Assembly: GCA_049974865.1 (NCBI GenBank)
Contig: JBNGCX010000068.1
Coordinates: 1 to 19,895 of the forward strand
Direction: 5' to 3'
Length of the DNA stretch: 19,895 nt
DNA from: JAGSOU01 sp049974865
Lineage (GTDB): Bacteria > Pseudomonadota > Alphaproteobacteria > Rhodobacterales > Rhodobacteraceae
This document shows positions 1 to 7,862 of the stretch, in pieces; the first letter of the stretch is position 1, and the number at the start of each line of letters is the position of its first letter. The notes under the pieces are model-generated. The model was not told the origin of the DNA. It made no database searches and worked only from the letters and a program-made list of their open reading frames with translations. A program made the translations under genes and the position numbers.

Positions 1-290
1 GAAATCAATGGGTCCTGACCCTAGGGGCACCTCAAAGCAAAGTCTCCGAACGAACTCACCCATTCAGAAGTTCGTGACCACAAGCCCGTGAAGACACTCA
101 AGACGCCGGTACCCATGAACCAGATCCAAAGCGATATTCTGGACTCAATCTGGTCGAGGCGACGATTCAAAATTTTCCACATAAGAATTTCATCTCACGA
201 CTTCCTTTATTGTGTCGAGGGTAAACCTCTCGTCGGAGGGATGTACAAAGCAACATAACATAGATTACCGGCCGCAATCCCGCGCCCCTC
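1..290. other. Intergenic left edge, no convincing gene
   Basis: This stretch is visibly less GC-rich than the genes that follow. It contains a short inverted repeat, GGGTC-CT-GACCC, at 10-21. One small open frame runs from 115 to 258 on the plus strand (47 codons, beginning MNQIQSDILDSIW), but it has no good ribosome binding site and resembles no family I know. It lies beyond the stop codon of the minus-strand hydrolase gene at 291. I see no clear terminator for that gene here. The stretch may be an old insertion-element border or simply spacer. Confidence 0.4.
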
Positions 291-1604
291 TCAGTCGGGG
301 GCGCCCTTGATGCGGATGCGCCGCGCGGGGTCGGGGTTGTCGATATCGACCTCCAGCGGGGCGATGAAGGCGCGGCGCTCGGCCGGGTCGTAGGCCCCCG
401 TCGCGTCGGGCCGCGCGCTGGAATCGTAGCCGGCGAAGACCAGGAAATAGGCCGCCCCGTCGCGGATGATCGAGGGTACGCCGGGCGCCGTCACCGCGCT
501 TTGGTAATTGTCCCAGTCGGGGTGCTGGCTCTGGATCAGGTATTTGACCTCCTTGCCACCCGGGTGGGATGAGCGCCAGACATCCGCCGCATCGGGCACC
601 AGCACCTTGCGGTAGCGCCCGGTCATGGCCTCGGCATAGGCCACGCCGATCTTGTAGTTGCGGCGCCGGAAATCGCCCACGGAATAGAGCAGCACCCATC
701 TGCCGCCCCCCGCCCCGGGGATTTTCAGGATGTTGCCGGTCTCGAGGATCTGCATCTTATACCGGCCCGGCCCGTTGCGGTATTCCGAGGTCAGGCGGCG
801 GTCGGATTCGATCAGCGTGACCGGCGGCTCCGGCGCGCGTTGCCGGGGCCGGACCATGCGCTGCGCCACGATGCCCATGCCGTTTTCCGGGATCTTCCGG
901 GTGTAGATCAGGTAGAGATCGCCGGTCTCGTCGCGGTAGTATTTCCCGGCGTAGTTGGCGAAGTCGGAATAGCGCCAGGGCCGGTCGGCGCCGATATCGC
1001 CGACCAGGATATCGTCGACGCGCCAGCCCTCGATCCGGTCGAATTCCTGCTGCACGTTGCCGGGGTCGGGATCGTCGGCGCAGAGCGGGCCCTCGCCGCC
1101 CGGGCTGTCGGCGCGGTAGACCGGGCTGAGATGCACCACGATGGTCTTGTCGCCGCCGGGCCAGCCCAGCCCGGCGCCCGGCCTCTCCACCAGGCGGGCC
1201 GAGGCCGCCATGTGCCAGTTGCAGGAGGTGTCGGGGTCGTAATAGGCGTTCTTGGCCCAGAGCCTGCCGTCGATGGCGATCCGGTCCGGGTCGCTGCGCT
1301 GTTCCAGGTAGGACAGGTCGAAATCCCGCCCGTTTTCCAGAGTCACCGGCAGCTCCGCCGGGGCCCCGGCGAATCCGCCGCGCAGCGCGAGCCGCTTGTT
1401 ATGCGTGCTGAAGAAGAAATAGTCGTCCGGTCCGACCCTGTTGATATTGCCCCTGTTGTGGGCGTTCACGACCGGAAAGGGGTCCGGGAACGAGATGCCC
1501 GGAAGGCCTAATTCGCGAATGTCGAACGCGGCGGCCTGCTGGGCGGCCAGCAGCGCGACCAGCAGCCCTGCGGCGCGGAGACGTCTCAACCGATGAAAAA
1601 CCAT
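291..1604 (-). CDS. Secreted GH43-like five-bladed beta-propeller glycoside hydrolase
   Basis: Predicted exported glycosidase of 437 residues. The start at 1604 gives a classic Sec signal peptide: basic MVFHRLRRLR, a hydrophobic core (residues 11-21) and a small-residue AAA cleavage site near residue 26. The in-frame codon 22 positions earlier would bury this signal, and a GGGGAG ribosome site lies just before 1604. The mature protein opens with a PDPFPVVN segment (Asp41) like the catalytic-base strand of GH43/GH32-type propellers. It continues with blade-like strands such as DLYLIYTRK, WVLLYSVGDF and YFLVFAGYD. Clan-level assignment is from this pattern, not from a family match; the substrate is unknown. 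It lies downstream of the RTX gene at 2060-4363 on the same strand, after a hairpin at 2012-2041, so it probably has its own promoter. A role in trimming the surface polysaccharide made by genes to the right is an inference from context. Confidence 0.7.
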   Translation of the reverse strand: MVFHRLRRLRAAGLLVALLAAQQAAAFDIRELGLPGISFPDPFPVVNAHNRGNINRVGPDDYFFFSTHNKRLALRGGFAGAPAELPVTLENGRDFDLSYLEQRSDPDRIAIDGRLWAKNAYYDPDTSCNWHMAASARLVERPGAGLGWPGGDKTIVVHLSPVYRADSPGGEGPLCADDPDPGNVQQEFDRIEGWRVDDILVGDIGADRPWRYSDFANYAGKYYRDETGDLYLIYTRKIPENGMGIVAQRMVRPRQRAPEPPVTLIESDRRLTSEYRNGPGRYKMQILETGNILKIPGAGGGRWVLLYSVGDFRRRNYKIGVAYAEAMTGRYRKVLVPDAADVWRSSHPGGKEVKYLIQSQHPDWDNYQSAVTAPGVPSIIRDGAAYFLVFAGYDSSARPDATGAYDPAERRAFIAPLEVDIDNPDPARRIRIKGAPD

Positions 1605-2059
1605 CCTGCTCTCCCCGGACAACGCCCCCCGAGGGGGCGGGCGGCACCTGCCGCGCGCGGCGCCGTGCAAGGTGGCCGCCGCGGCCAGTATAGCGGCGCG
1701 CGCGGGGCTGGGCAGCAGATTCGCGACAGGCGCCCGCCGGTCCGGTTTTCGAATTGTCTGGTGGAAGGTCCTTGCGACCCGCGGCGGGGACTGCGGCCCC
1801 GCGAAAGGCCCGGTCGCGTGCCATGGCCGTTTGGGCGGATTGGAAATGTCGCCCGGCCGCGGCTATCGCGGTGGGCCGCTCCTGTCCGATGGATCGGACG
1901 ATCGGCGCCAACCGCTCTTTGGCCGCCCCCCCGGTACAGCGTCCTGGCTCAGCTTGTAAGATTCGGCCGGGGGACCAAACCCAACGCGGTCCAAGCCAGG
2001 ACTTGAAGTGATCCGGCCCCCCGTGCGGAGGGGGGACCGGACCGCCTTCATGCCTCAGA
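1605..2059. other. Intergenic region between RTX gene and hydrolase gene
   Basis: About 455 bases without a supported gene; the open frames here are long only because the DNA is GC-rich. On the minus strand it must hold the promoter and leader of the hydrolase gene, but I cannot pick out convincing -35/-10 boxes. A tight hairpin, CGCCCCC-CGA-GGGGGCG, occupies 1623-1639, directly before the ribosome site of the hydrolase gene. It could influence translation starts. The terminator-like hairpin at 2012-2041 is listed separately. Confidence 0.45.
2012..2041 (-). terminator. Hairpin after RTX gene, probable terminator
   Basis: TCCGG-CCCCCC pairs with GGGGGG-(A)-CCGGA: an 11-bp stem with one bulge and a 7-base loop. 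It begins 18 bases past the stop codon of the minus-strand RTX gene. There is no clean T-run on the minus strand, only TCACTTCAAGT, so termination may be partial, or the hairpin may mainly protect the mRNA end. Confidence 0.5.
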
Positions 2060-4363
2060 TCAGACGATCACGATGTCGATGGCCTCGTAGAGCTGAGTTC
2101 CGTCGCTGTAATCGTTGATCTGTTCCAGATCACCGAAGTTGATCGGGTGCATACCCGCGACCCCGAGCAGATCCAGGCTGGCGCCGCCAATCTGGATCAG
2201 CGTGTCGGTGCCGTCGTCGGTGACCGTCGCCTGCGCGTTCAGGGCGTTGAACAGCTCGGTGGCGTTGGGATCGGGATCGGACGACTGGTTGTCGATGCCG
2301 TCGATCACGAAACGCACAACGTCGGCGTCGTCGTCGAAGTCGAAGTCGTGGACAACATCATCCCCGTCGGTCGACGAGAAGGAAATGTTGCCGGAGGCAT
2401 CGACCGTCACGTTGAGGTGAAGTTCGAAGACGTCCTTGTCGTCGCCGCCGTAGAGGTCGTCGTTGCCTTCGCCGCCCCAGAGGAAGTCTTCGCCTTCGCC
2501 GCCGAACAGGTCGTCATCGCCGGCCGCGCCGTGCAGGGTGTCGTCACCCACGGTGAAGCCCCAGGGGTCGTCACCGAAGATGACGTCATTGTCGTCGCCA
2601 CCGTTCAGGTAGTCGTCGCCGTTGTCACCCTCCATATAGTCGGCACCGCTGTCGCCAAACATGGCGTCGTTGTGGTTACCGCCATACATAACGTCGTTAC
2701 CGTCGTTACCATGCATGTAGTCGTGGCCGTCGTCGCCGGTCATGATGTCATGGCCGTCATTGCCGTACATGGTGTCGCTATGGTTGCCGCCACTCATGTA
2801 GTCGTTGCCGGCGCCACCCCACATCCAATCGAAGCCGTCGTCGCCGTACATGTAGTCATTGCCGTCGTCGCCGTACATGGTGTCGCTCTGGCAGCCCCCC
2901 GACATCGTGTCGTTCTCGTCGCCGCCGGACATGTAGTCGTGCCCGTCGCCGCCCGACATGACGTCGAGGCCGCCCTGACCGAACATAGTGTCGCCGTGGG
3001 CGCCGCCGGACATGGTGTCGTCGGCAAGCCCGCCATACATGGTGTCCAAGCCGAAGCCGCCTTCCATGACATCGCTGCCCGAACCGCCGGACATCCAGTC
3101 ATGGCCGCGCCCGCCGATCAGCAGGTCGTGGCCGTTTGCGCCGTAGATCGTGTCGCGGCCTTTGCCCCCGTCGATCTGGTCGTCGCCGCCTTCGCCGTTG
3201 ATCCAGTCATGGCCGGAGCCACCGTCGATCACGTCCCGGCCCTCCGGGCCGCCGTCGCGGTCGATCATGGTCTGGAAGCAGCCGTTGTAGACCGTACGAC
3301 CGGTCCAGTTGTGGTTGCTGTCGCCGTAGATGACGTCGCCCCGGCTGCCGCCTTTCATCCAGTCGTCGCCGCTGCCGCCATACATCGTGTCACGGCCGGC
3401 ATCGCCGTGCATGCTGTCGTCATCGGCACCGCCGTCCAGTATGTCGAATCCACGGCCGCCGAACATGCGGTCCTCGCCACTTTCGCCGAACAGCACGTCA
3501 CCCCGGCCGCCGCCGTCGATCGTGTCGGAGCCGGTGCCGCCCGCGATCGTGTCGTGGCCGTCGTGCGGGTTGGTCGAATCCGAGCCGACGTCGAGATCGG
3601 TCTCGTTGCCCTGGCGCAGGTCGCCATAGAGCTCGTCATCGCCGTCATCGCCGTCGATCCAGTCGTCGTCATAGCCGCCAGAGACCCGGTCGTCGCCGGT
3701 GCCGGCCTGGATGTCGTCGTCACCCTCGTTGCCGTAGAGCGTGTCGTTGTCGGCCTCGCCGAAGATGCAGTCGTCGCCGCCTTCGCCGGCGATGCAGTCT
3801 TCGCCGTCGCCACCGTAGATGGTGTCGTTGCCGTCGTCGGACGAGAACCCGTCTCCGTCGTCGCCCAGGATGACGTCGTCGCCGGTGCCGCCGAGGATCC
3901 GGTCATCGCCTTCGCCGCCATAGACACCGTCGTTGCCGCTGCCGGCATCGATGCGGTCGTTGCCGGTACCGCCGTCGATACCGTCATTGCCGCCTTCGCC
4001 GTAGATGGTGTCATTGCCGTCCCGGCCGTAGATGCAGTCGTCGCCCTCGGGCGCGCCGCCATGGGAATCGTCGCCCCACAGCTCGTCATCATTGTCGCCG
4101 CCGTCGATCAGGTCGTCGCCGGACATGCCGAAGATGGTGTCGCAGCCCTCCTCGCCGTTGATCTCGTTGTTGTTGCCGTTGCCGACGACCAGGTCGTCGC
4201 CCTCATCGGCATCGTAATTGTCGGGAAACAGGCCGACACGCATGTCGACGGTATCGTCGCCGATGGTGCCGGTGCCGGTCGCGCCGTTGTTATACGGCGG
4301 GGACAGGTCCACGTCGCAGTCGGGCACGACGCATTCATGCCACGGATCATTATTCGTTGCCAT
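2060..4363 (-). CDS. RTX beta-roll protein with methionine-periodic repeats, type I secretion substrate
   Basis: Calcium-binding RTX protein of 767 residues, very acidic, with no Sec signal. I start it at 4363 (MATNNDPWHE) because GGAGGA sits 7 bases upstream; the earlier in-frame start at 4387 lacks such a site. Residues about 54-640 are almost continuous nonapeptides of the GGxGxDxUx type (for example YGEGGNDGIDGGTGNDRID). They bind Ca2+ and fold into a parallel beta-roll outside the cell. From residue 424 to 577 the inward-facing hydrophobic position is methionine in 18 consecutive repeats. Residues 640-767 are a non-repeat C-terminal domain ending IDIVIV, matching the acidic-hydrophobic tail of PrtD-dependent substrates. 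Eight cysteines (11, 16, 74, 110, 190, 199, 362, 491) are unusual for this class. The exporter genes lie just upstream on the same strand but are separated by a terminator. There is no catalytic domain, so a structural, adhesive or matrix role is most likely. Confidence 0.9.
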   Translation of the reverse strand: MATNNDPWHECVVPDCDVDLSPPYNNGATGTGTIGDDTVDMRVGLFPDNYDADEGDDLVVGNGNNNEINGEEGCDTIFGMSGDDLIDGGDNDDELWGDDSHGGAPEGDDCIYGRDGNDTIYGEGGNDGIDGGTGNDRIDAGSGNDGVYGGEGDDRILGGTGDDVILGDDGDGFSSDDGNDTIYGGDGEDCIAGEGGDDCIFGEADNDTLYGNEGDDDIQAGTGDDRVSGGYDDDWIDGDDGDDELYGDLRQGNETDLDVGSDSTNPHDGHDTIAGGTGSDTIDGGGRGDVLFGESGEDRMFGGRGFDILDGGADDDSMHGDAGRDTMYGGSGDDWMKGGSRGDVIYGDSNHNWTGRTVYNGCFQTMIDRDGGPEGRDVIDGGSGHDWINGEGGDDQIDGGKGRDTIYGANGHDLLIGGRGHDWMSGGSGSDVMEGGFGLDTMYGGLADDTMSGGAHGDTMFGQGGLDVMSGGDGHDYMSGGDENDTMSGGCQSDTMYGDDGNDYMYGDDGFDWMWGGAGNDYMSGGNHSDTMYGNDGHDIMTGDDGHDYMHGNDGNDVMYGGNHNDAMFGDSGADYMEGDNGDDYLNGGDDNDVIFGDDPWGFTVGDDTLHGAAGDDDLFGGEGEDFLWGGEGNDDLYGGDDKDVFELHLNVTVDASGNISFSSTDGDDVVHDFDFDDDADVVRFVIDGIDNQSSDPDPNATELFNALNAQATVTDDGTDTLIQIGGASLDLLGVAGMHPINFGDLEQINDYSDGTQLYEAIDIVIV

Positions 4364-4450
4364 TTCAAATTCCTCCTTCGATATCAAAGCGGAAACCCCG
4401 GGAATCTTCCGGCCGCTTCCCCCAAGAACACACGCCGAAATCCGGCGCCG

Positions 4451-4475
4451 TCGGAGGGGTGGTTCCCCCCTCCGA
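4451..4475 (-). other. Leader hairpin of RTX gene
   Basis: TCGGAGGGG pairs perfectly with CCCCTCCGA around a 7-base loop. On the minus strand it falls about 90 bases before the RTX start codon, with no T-run after it. It could stabilise the 5' end of the mRNA or be part of an attenuator. The sequence does not show which. Confidence 0.45.
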
Positions 4476-4504
4476 TCACAGACAGTTCAGCGCAACGGGA
4501 GATG

Positions 4505-4526
4505 AAAAAATGCCCCCGTTCGGGGG
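4505..4526 (-). terminator. Rho-independent terminator ending the secretion operon
   Basis: On the minus strand this reads CCCCC-GAAC-GGGGG, then CA, then six T residues (the A-run at 4505-4510 on the plus strand). It lies about 140 bases beyond the stop codon of the HlyD-type gene. The stem plus T-run is the standard intrinsic terminator form, and it separates the exporter operon from the RTX gene. Confidence 0.75.
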
Positions 4527-4597
4527 TAAATGGCCGAAAAATAACGCGAAAGACCCACATTTTCGCCACATTGTTGCGGGCGCGTTTCCGGGATGCG

Positions 4598-4628
4598 AAC
4601 GGGCCGGGCACATAGTGCCCGGCCCGTT
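4598..4628 (-). other. 14-bp perfect hairpin after the HlyD-type gene
   Basis: AACGGGCCGGGCAC and its exact complement flank a 3-base ATA loop. It lies about 38 bases past the stop codon of the adaptor gene. Neither strand has a T-run after it, so it is more likely an mRNA 3'-end stabiliser or Rho-assisted stop than a complete terminator. The true intrinsic terminator comes some 70 bases later. Confidence 0.55.
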
Positions 4629-4666
4629 GCCGATTCTCCGCCCGTCCCGGGGCGTTCGCCGCCGGC

Positions 4667-6055
4667 TCAGTCGGATTCGATCAACGCGGTCTCCAGCCCG
4701 CCGATCACCGGCGAGAGCAGGTAATCCGCCAGGGTCTGCTCGCCCGTCGAGATCATCACCTGGGCCTGCATGCCGGGCTGGATATCGACGCCGTCCAGCG
4801 CCTCCAGCTCGGCCTCGTTCACGCGGATGTCGACCCGGTAGTAGGATTGGCCGGACGGCTCGTCCAGCAGGCTGTCGGGCGACACGTAGGTCACCGTCCC
4901 CTTGACCTGCGGCGTGGTCCGGAAATTGTAGGCGGTCAGGCGCACCCGCGCCTCGCCGCCCTCGCGGATCTGGTCGATGTCGTCGGGGCGCACCTGCGCA
5001 TGGACGAGATAGGCGCTGTCGGCCGGAACGATCTCCAGCAGGGGCTGTCCGGGCTGGATCACCTCGCCCAGCGTGTTGATCTCCAGCCCGACCACCCGGC
5101 CGGCCCGCGGCGCGCGGATGGTCAGCCGGCGGGCGACGTCCTCGTTGGCTTCGATGCGCTGCCGGATGTCGAAGATCTTCTCCTTGAGTTCCTGGCGCTC
5201 GTCCGAGATCTGCAGCAGGCGGTCGCGGCGGATCTGCAGGATGCGCTGCCGGGTCTCGCCGATCTGGCTGTCGATCGCCTCGAGGTCGGACGCCGCGACC
5301 TGGGCCTCGCCGCCGACGTCGCTTTCCTCGCGGCGCACGGCCAGGTAGCGCGGCTTGGTCGTCAGCTTCTGTTCCAGCAGGACCTCCATGTCCTGCCGTT
5401 CCTCGCGCAGCATCGCCACCTGTTCGGAGAGCGCCTTGTGACGCTCCTCCACGCCGATCCGCCGCTGCTGGAGCTGGGCGACGCGGCTTTCGAGGATCTC
5501 GATCTGGCCGTCCGTCATCTTCTTGTTGGACTGGAAGACCTCCCACTGCGCCTTGACCAGGTCGGCGAAATCGGGATTCGCGGTCGACAGCTCCGCAAGC
5601 TCTTGCGAGACCTGCATCTGGTCCCGGTCGCGCATCTCGGATTCCAGCCGGGCGTCCTTGGCCAGGGCGGCGACCAGCTGGTTCCTGAGAATGCCGAGCG
5701 AGGCCTTGGCCCGCGTGTCGTCCAGGACGGCGATGACGTCGCCCTCCGCCACGGTGGCGCCCTCGGTGACGCGGATGTCGCGGACGATGCCGCCTTCCAG
5801 GTGCTGGACGACCTGGCGGTCGCCCTCGACCCGGAAGGTGCCCCCGGCGACCACGGCGCTTTTCATCGGCGCCAGCGCGGCCCAGGGGCCCAGCCCGCCG
5901 AACAGGCCCACGCCGAGAAGCAGCAGCCAGAAGACCAGGCCGTTGATGCGGGTCGGCGGCGCGACGCGCGGCAGATCCGCCAGGCCGGTGCCGGGCATGC
6001 GGCCCGACAGGCCGAGCTCGGTCGAAGGACGAAGTGCTGGTGCGTGTTGGGTCAT
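4667..6055 (-). CDS. HlyD/PrtE-type membrane fusion protein of type I secretion
   Basis: Periplasmic adaptor (462 residues) that links the inner-membrane ABC exporter to an outer-membrane TolC-type channel. A short cytoplasmic tail is followed by one membrane helix at about residues 39-62. Next comes the first half of the lipoyl-like domain (HLEGGIVRDIRV, residues 85-96), then a long coiled-coil hairpin (about 115-310) rich in E, R, Q and L. The second lipoyl half (RAPRAGRVVGLE, about 314-324) and a C-terminal beta-barrel region follow. Length and order fit the HlyD family of PrtE/AprE type. Its start codon overlaps the stop of the ABC gene (ATGA at 6052-6055), so the two are translated together. 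No channel gene lies nearby, so the cell probably uses a shared one. Confidence 0.93.
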   Translation of the reverse strand: MTQHAPALRPSTELGLSGRMPGTGLADLPRVAPPTRINGLVFWLLLLGVGLFGGLGPWAALAPMKSAVVAGGTFRVEGDRQVVQHLEGGIVRDIRVTEGATVAEGDVIAVLDDTRAKASLGILRNQLVAALAKDARLESEMRDRDQMQVSQELAELSTANPDFADLVKAQWEVFQSNKKMTDGQIEILESRVAQLQQRRIGVEERHKALSEQVAMLREERQDMEVLLEQKLTTKPRYLAVRREESDVGGEAQVAASDLEAIDSQIGETRQRILQIRRDRLLQISDERQELKEKIFDIRQRIEANEDVARRLTIRAPRAGRVVGLEINTLGEVIQPGQPLLEIVPADSAYLVHAQVRPDDIDQIREGGEARVRLTAYNFRTTPQVKGTVTYVSPDSLLDEPSGQSYYRVDIRVNEAELEALDGVDIQPGMQAQVMISTGEQTLADYLLSPVIGGLETALIESD

Positions 6056-7803
6056 TGCGTGCCCCCTGCCCTTGCGGGTCGGTCAGATTGTGCGCGGTTG
6101 CGGCGGAAGAAGGTGACCTTGCCGTCGTCGCTGTATTGCTGCGCGACGGGCCTGCCCGCGGCCTCGAAGATCTCGCGCGAGGCGCCGAAGCGGACCAGCC
6201 GCCCCTTGTCCATGACGCCGGCGTGGCTGACCCGGCGGAGGATGCTCATCCTGTGGGTCACCACGATCACCACGGCGCCCCGGTTGGTGGCGTTTTCCAC
6301 GGCGCGTGCCAGCGCCTCCTCGCCGTCCGGGTCCAGGTTGGCGTTGGGCTCGTCGAGCACGATCAGGCGGCGGTGCCCGAAGAAGGCGCGCGCCAGCCCG
6401 ATGCGCTGACGCTGGCCCGCCGACAGGTGCTCGCCGCGCAGGCCGACCTGGGTGTTGTAGCCGTTGGGCAGCCCCAGGATGAGGTCGTGGACCTCGGCCC
6501 GCTTGGCGGCCTCGACGATATCGGCGGGCGCGGCCTCGTCATCCATCAGCGCGATATTCTCGGCCACAGTGCCCTGGAACAGCTCCACCCGCTGCGGCAG
6601 GAAGCCGATGTAGTTGCCGATCTGCTCGGCCGGCCAGTCGGCCAGGGCCGCGTCGTCGATGCGGACGAAGCCCCGCGACAGCGGCTGCAGCCCGGCCAGC
6701 GTCCGCGCCAGGGTGGTCTTGCCGGCACCGCTGGAGCCGATCAGCCCCATCGACATGCCCGGCCGGAGCTCGAAGCTCACGTCGAACAGGATCGGGTCCT
6801 GGCGGCCGGGCATCACCACGGTCGCGTTCTCCACCGACAGGCGGCCGTCGGGCTCGGGCAGTTCCATGCGGTGTTCGTCCTTGCCGAACCGGGCCAGCAG
6901 GGCGTTCAGGCGGGCGACGCCCAGGCGCACCTGCATCAGCGCGCCCCAGCCCGCGATCGACTGCTCGACGGGGGCCGCGGCCCGGCCCAGCAGGATCGAG
7001 GAGGCGATCATCACGCCCGGCGTCAGCTCGCCCTCCAGCACGAGGACCACGCCGATGCCCAGGACGGCGATCTGGATGAACATCCGGATCGCCTTGGCCA
7101 GGGAGGTCATCATCGCGACCCGGTCGGTGGCCTTGTTGCCGAAGATCATCGACAGGAAAGACTGCTTCTGCCAGCGCTGGACGAGGGTCGGGGTCTGCCC
7201 CATGGCGCGGACGATATCCGCGTTGCGCAGCATTTCCTCGGCAGAGCGGGTGGCCTGCTGCGAGGCGTCGCTGGCGGTCTTGTTCGGCTCGCGCCCGGCC
7301 AGCTCGCTGAGCACCCCCAGGCTGAAGAGAACGGCGATGCCCATCAGCGCCACCAGGCCGAGCGCCGGGTGGAAGATGAAGATCGCGGCGATGAAGACCA
7401 CCGACCACGGCGCATCCAGCAGGGCGGTGAAATAGGGGCTGGTCACGAAGCTCCTGAGTTCCTGCAGGTCGCGCACCGGCTGCGTGCCCATGGCCTCGGC
7501 CACCTCGGTGTCGCGGACGATCCCGCCCAGCACGACCGGGCCCAGCCGGGCCTCCAGCCGGGTGCCCAGCCGGGCCATGAGCCGCTGCCGCAGCGCGTCG
7601 AAGGCGAAGAAGAAGACCAGCGCGATCGCCGCCCCGATCGTCAGTATGGCCAAGGTCGACATGCTGCCCGAGGACAGCACGCGGGAAAACAGCTGCATCA
7701 TGTAGAGCGGCGCGGTGAGAAACAGCACGTTGACGAACATGCTGGCCACGAAGATCGCGGCGATGAGCCCGCGTTGCCCATCGAATACCCTTGGATTTTT
7801 CAT
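6052..7803 (-). CDS. PrtD-type type I secretion ABC exporter, fused permease and ATPase
   Basis: Inner-membrane exporter of 583 residues that uses ATP to push unfolded substrates with C-terminal signals out of the cell. The N-terminal half has several membrane helices (for example 13-35, 51-70, 133-165 and 243-258). The ATPase half shows Walker A GSSGAGKT (356-363), Q-loop Gln404, signature LSAGQ (460-464), Walker B LIVLDEP (480-486) and switch His517. There is no N-terminal C39 peptidase or peptidase-like domain, which separates it from HlyB-type exporters and matches the PrtD/AprD class that handles RTX proteins. A GGGGGG-rich ribosome site precedes the ATG at 7803. It follows the small membrane gene after about 57 bases and overlaps the adaptor gene. 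Likely cargo: the RTX proteins at 2060-4363 and 10805-12715. Confidence 0.94.
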   Translation of the reverse strand: MKNPRVFDGQRGLIAAIFVASMFVNVLFLTAPLYMMQLFSRVLSSGSMSTLAILTIGAAIALVFFFAFDALRQRLMARLGTRLEARLGPVVLGGIVRDTEVAEAMGTQPVRDLQELRSFVTSPYFTALLDAPWSVVFIAAIFIFHPALGLVALMGIAVLFSLGVLSELAGREPNKTASDASQQATRSAEEMLRNADIVRAMGQTPTLVQRWQKQSFLSMIFGNKATDRVAMMTSLAKAIRMFIQIAVLGIGVVLVLEGELTPGVMIASSILLGRAAAPVEQSIAGWGALMQVRLGVARLNALLARFGKDEHRMELPEPDGRLSVENATVVMPGRQDPILFDVSFELRPGMSMGLIGSSGAGKTTLARTLAGLQPLSRGFVRIDDAALADWPAEQIGNYIGFLPQRVELFQGTVAENIALMDDEAAPADIVEAAKRAEVHDLILGLPNGYNTQVGLRGEHLSAGQRQRIGLARAFFGHRRLIVLDEPNANLDPDGEEALARAVENATNRGAVVIVVTHRMSILRRVSHAGVMDKGRLVRFGASREIFEAAGRPVAQQYSDDGKVTFFRRNRAQSDRPARAGGTQ

Positions 7804-7841
7804 GAATTTCCCCCCGGAAAAAGCGTCAAGAAAATCGCGGA

Positions 7842-7862
7842 AAGGCCGCGGATGGCGGCCTT
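7842..7862 (-). other. Intercistronic hairpin in the secretion operon
   Basis: AAGGCCGC and GCGGCCTT pair around a 5-base loop. The stem starts inside the TAA stop codon of the small membrane gene and lies about 40 bases before the ABC start. Only a broken T-tract (TTTCCGCGATTTTC) follows on the minus strand. Partial termination, setting less exporter than upstream product, is possible but unproven. Confidence 0.45.

Larger units (their letters stand above)
4364..4666. promoter_or_regulatory. RTX gene leader region with three stacked hairpins
   Basis: This 303-base gap between the adaptor gene and the RTX gene (both minus strand) holds, in transcription order, a 14-bp hairpin (4598-4628), an intrinsic terminator (4505-4526) and a 9-bp hairpin (4451-4475). 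The RTX ribosome site GGAGGA follows at 4371-4376. Because the terminator separates the two genes, a promoter for the RTX gene should lie between about 4505 and 4400. I see no strong consensus boxes, so its position is unproven. Confidence 0.5.

Noticed and set aside
115..258. 47-codon plus-strand open frame at the left edge
   Set aside because: It has a weak start and no recognisable family. Frames of this length are expected by chance in AT-richer spacer DNA.
2400..4300. Regular short repeats resembling a CRISPR array or other tandem DNA repeat
   Set aside because: The spacing is about 27 bases with variable sequence throughout and no repeat/spacer alternation. It is explained by coding for 9-residue RTX units.
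2147..4615. 822-residue open frame on the plus strand, opposite the RTX gene
   Set aside because: It is the antisense shadow of the nonapeptide repeats: Val/Ala-rich, low-complexity repeats with no start signal. The minus-strand RTX reading has a ribosome site, Ca2+ motifs and a secretion tail.
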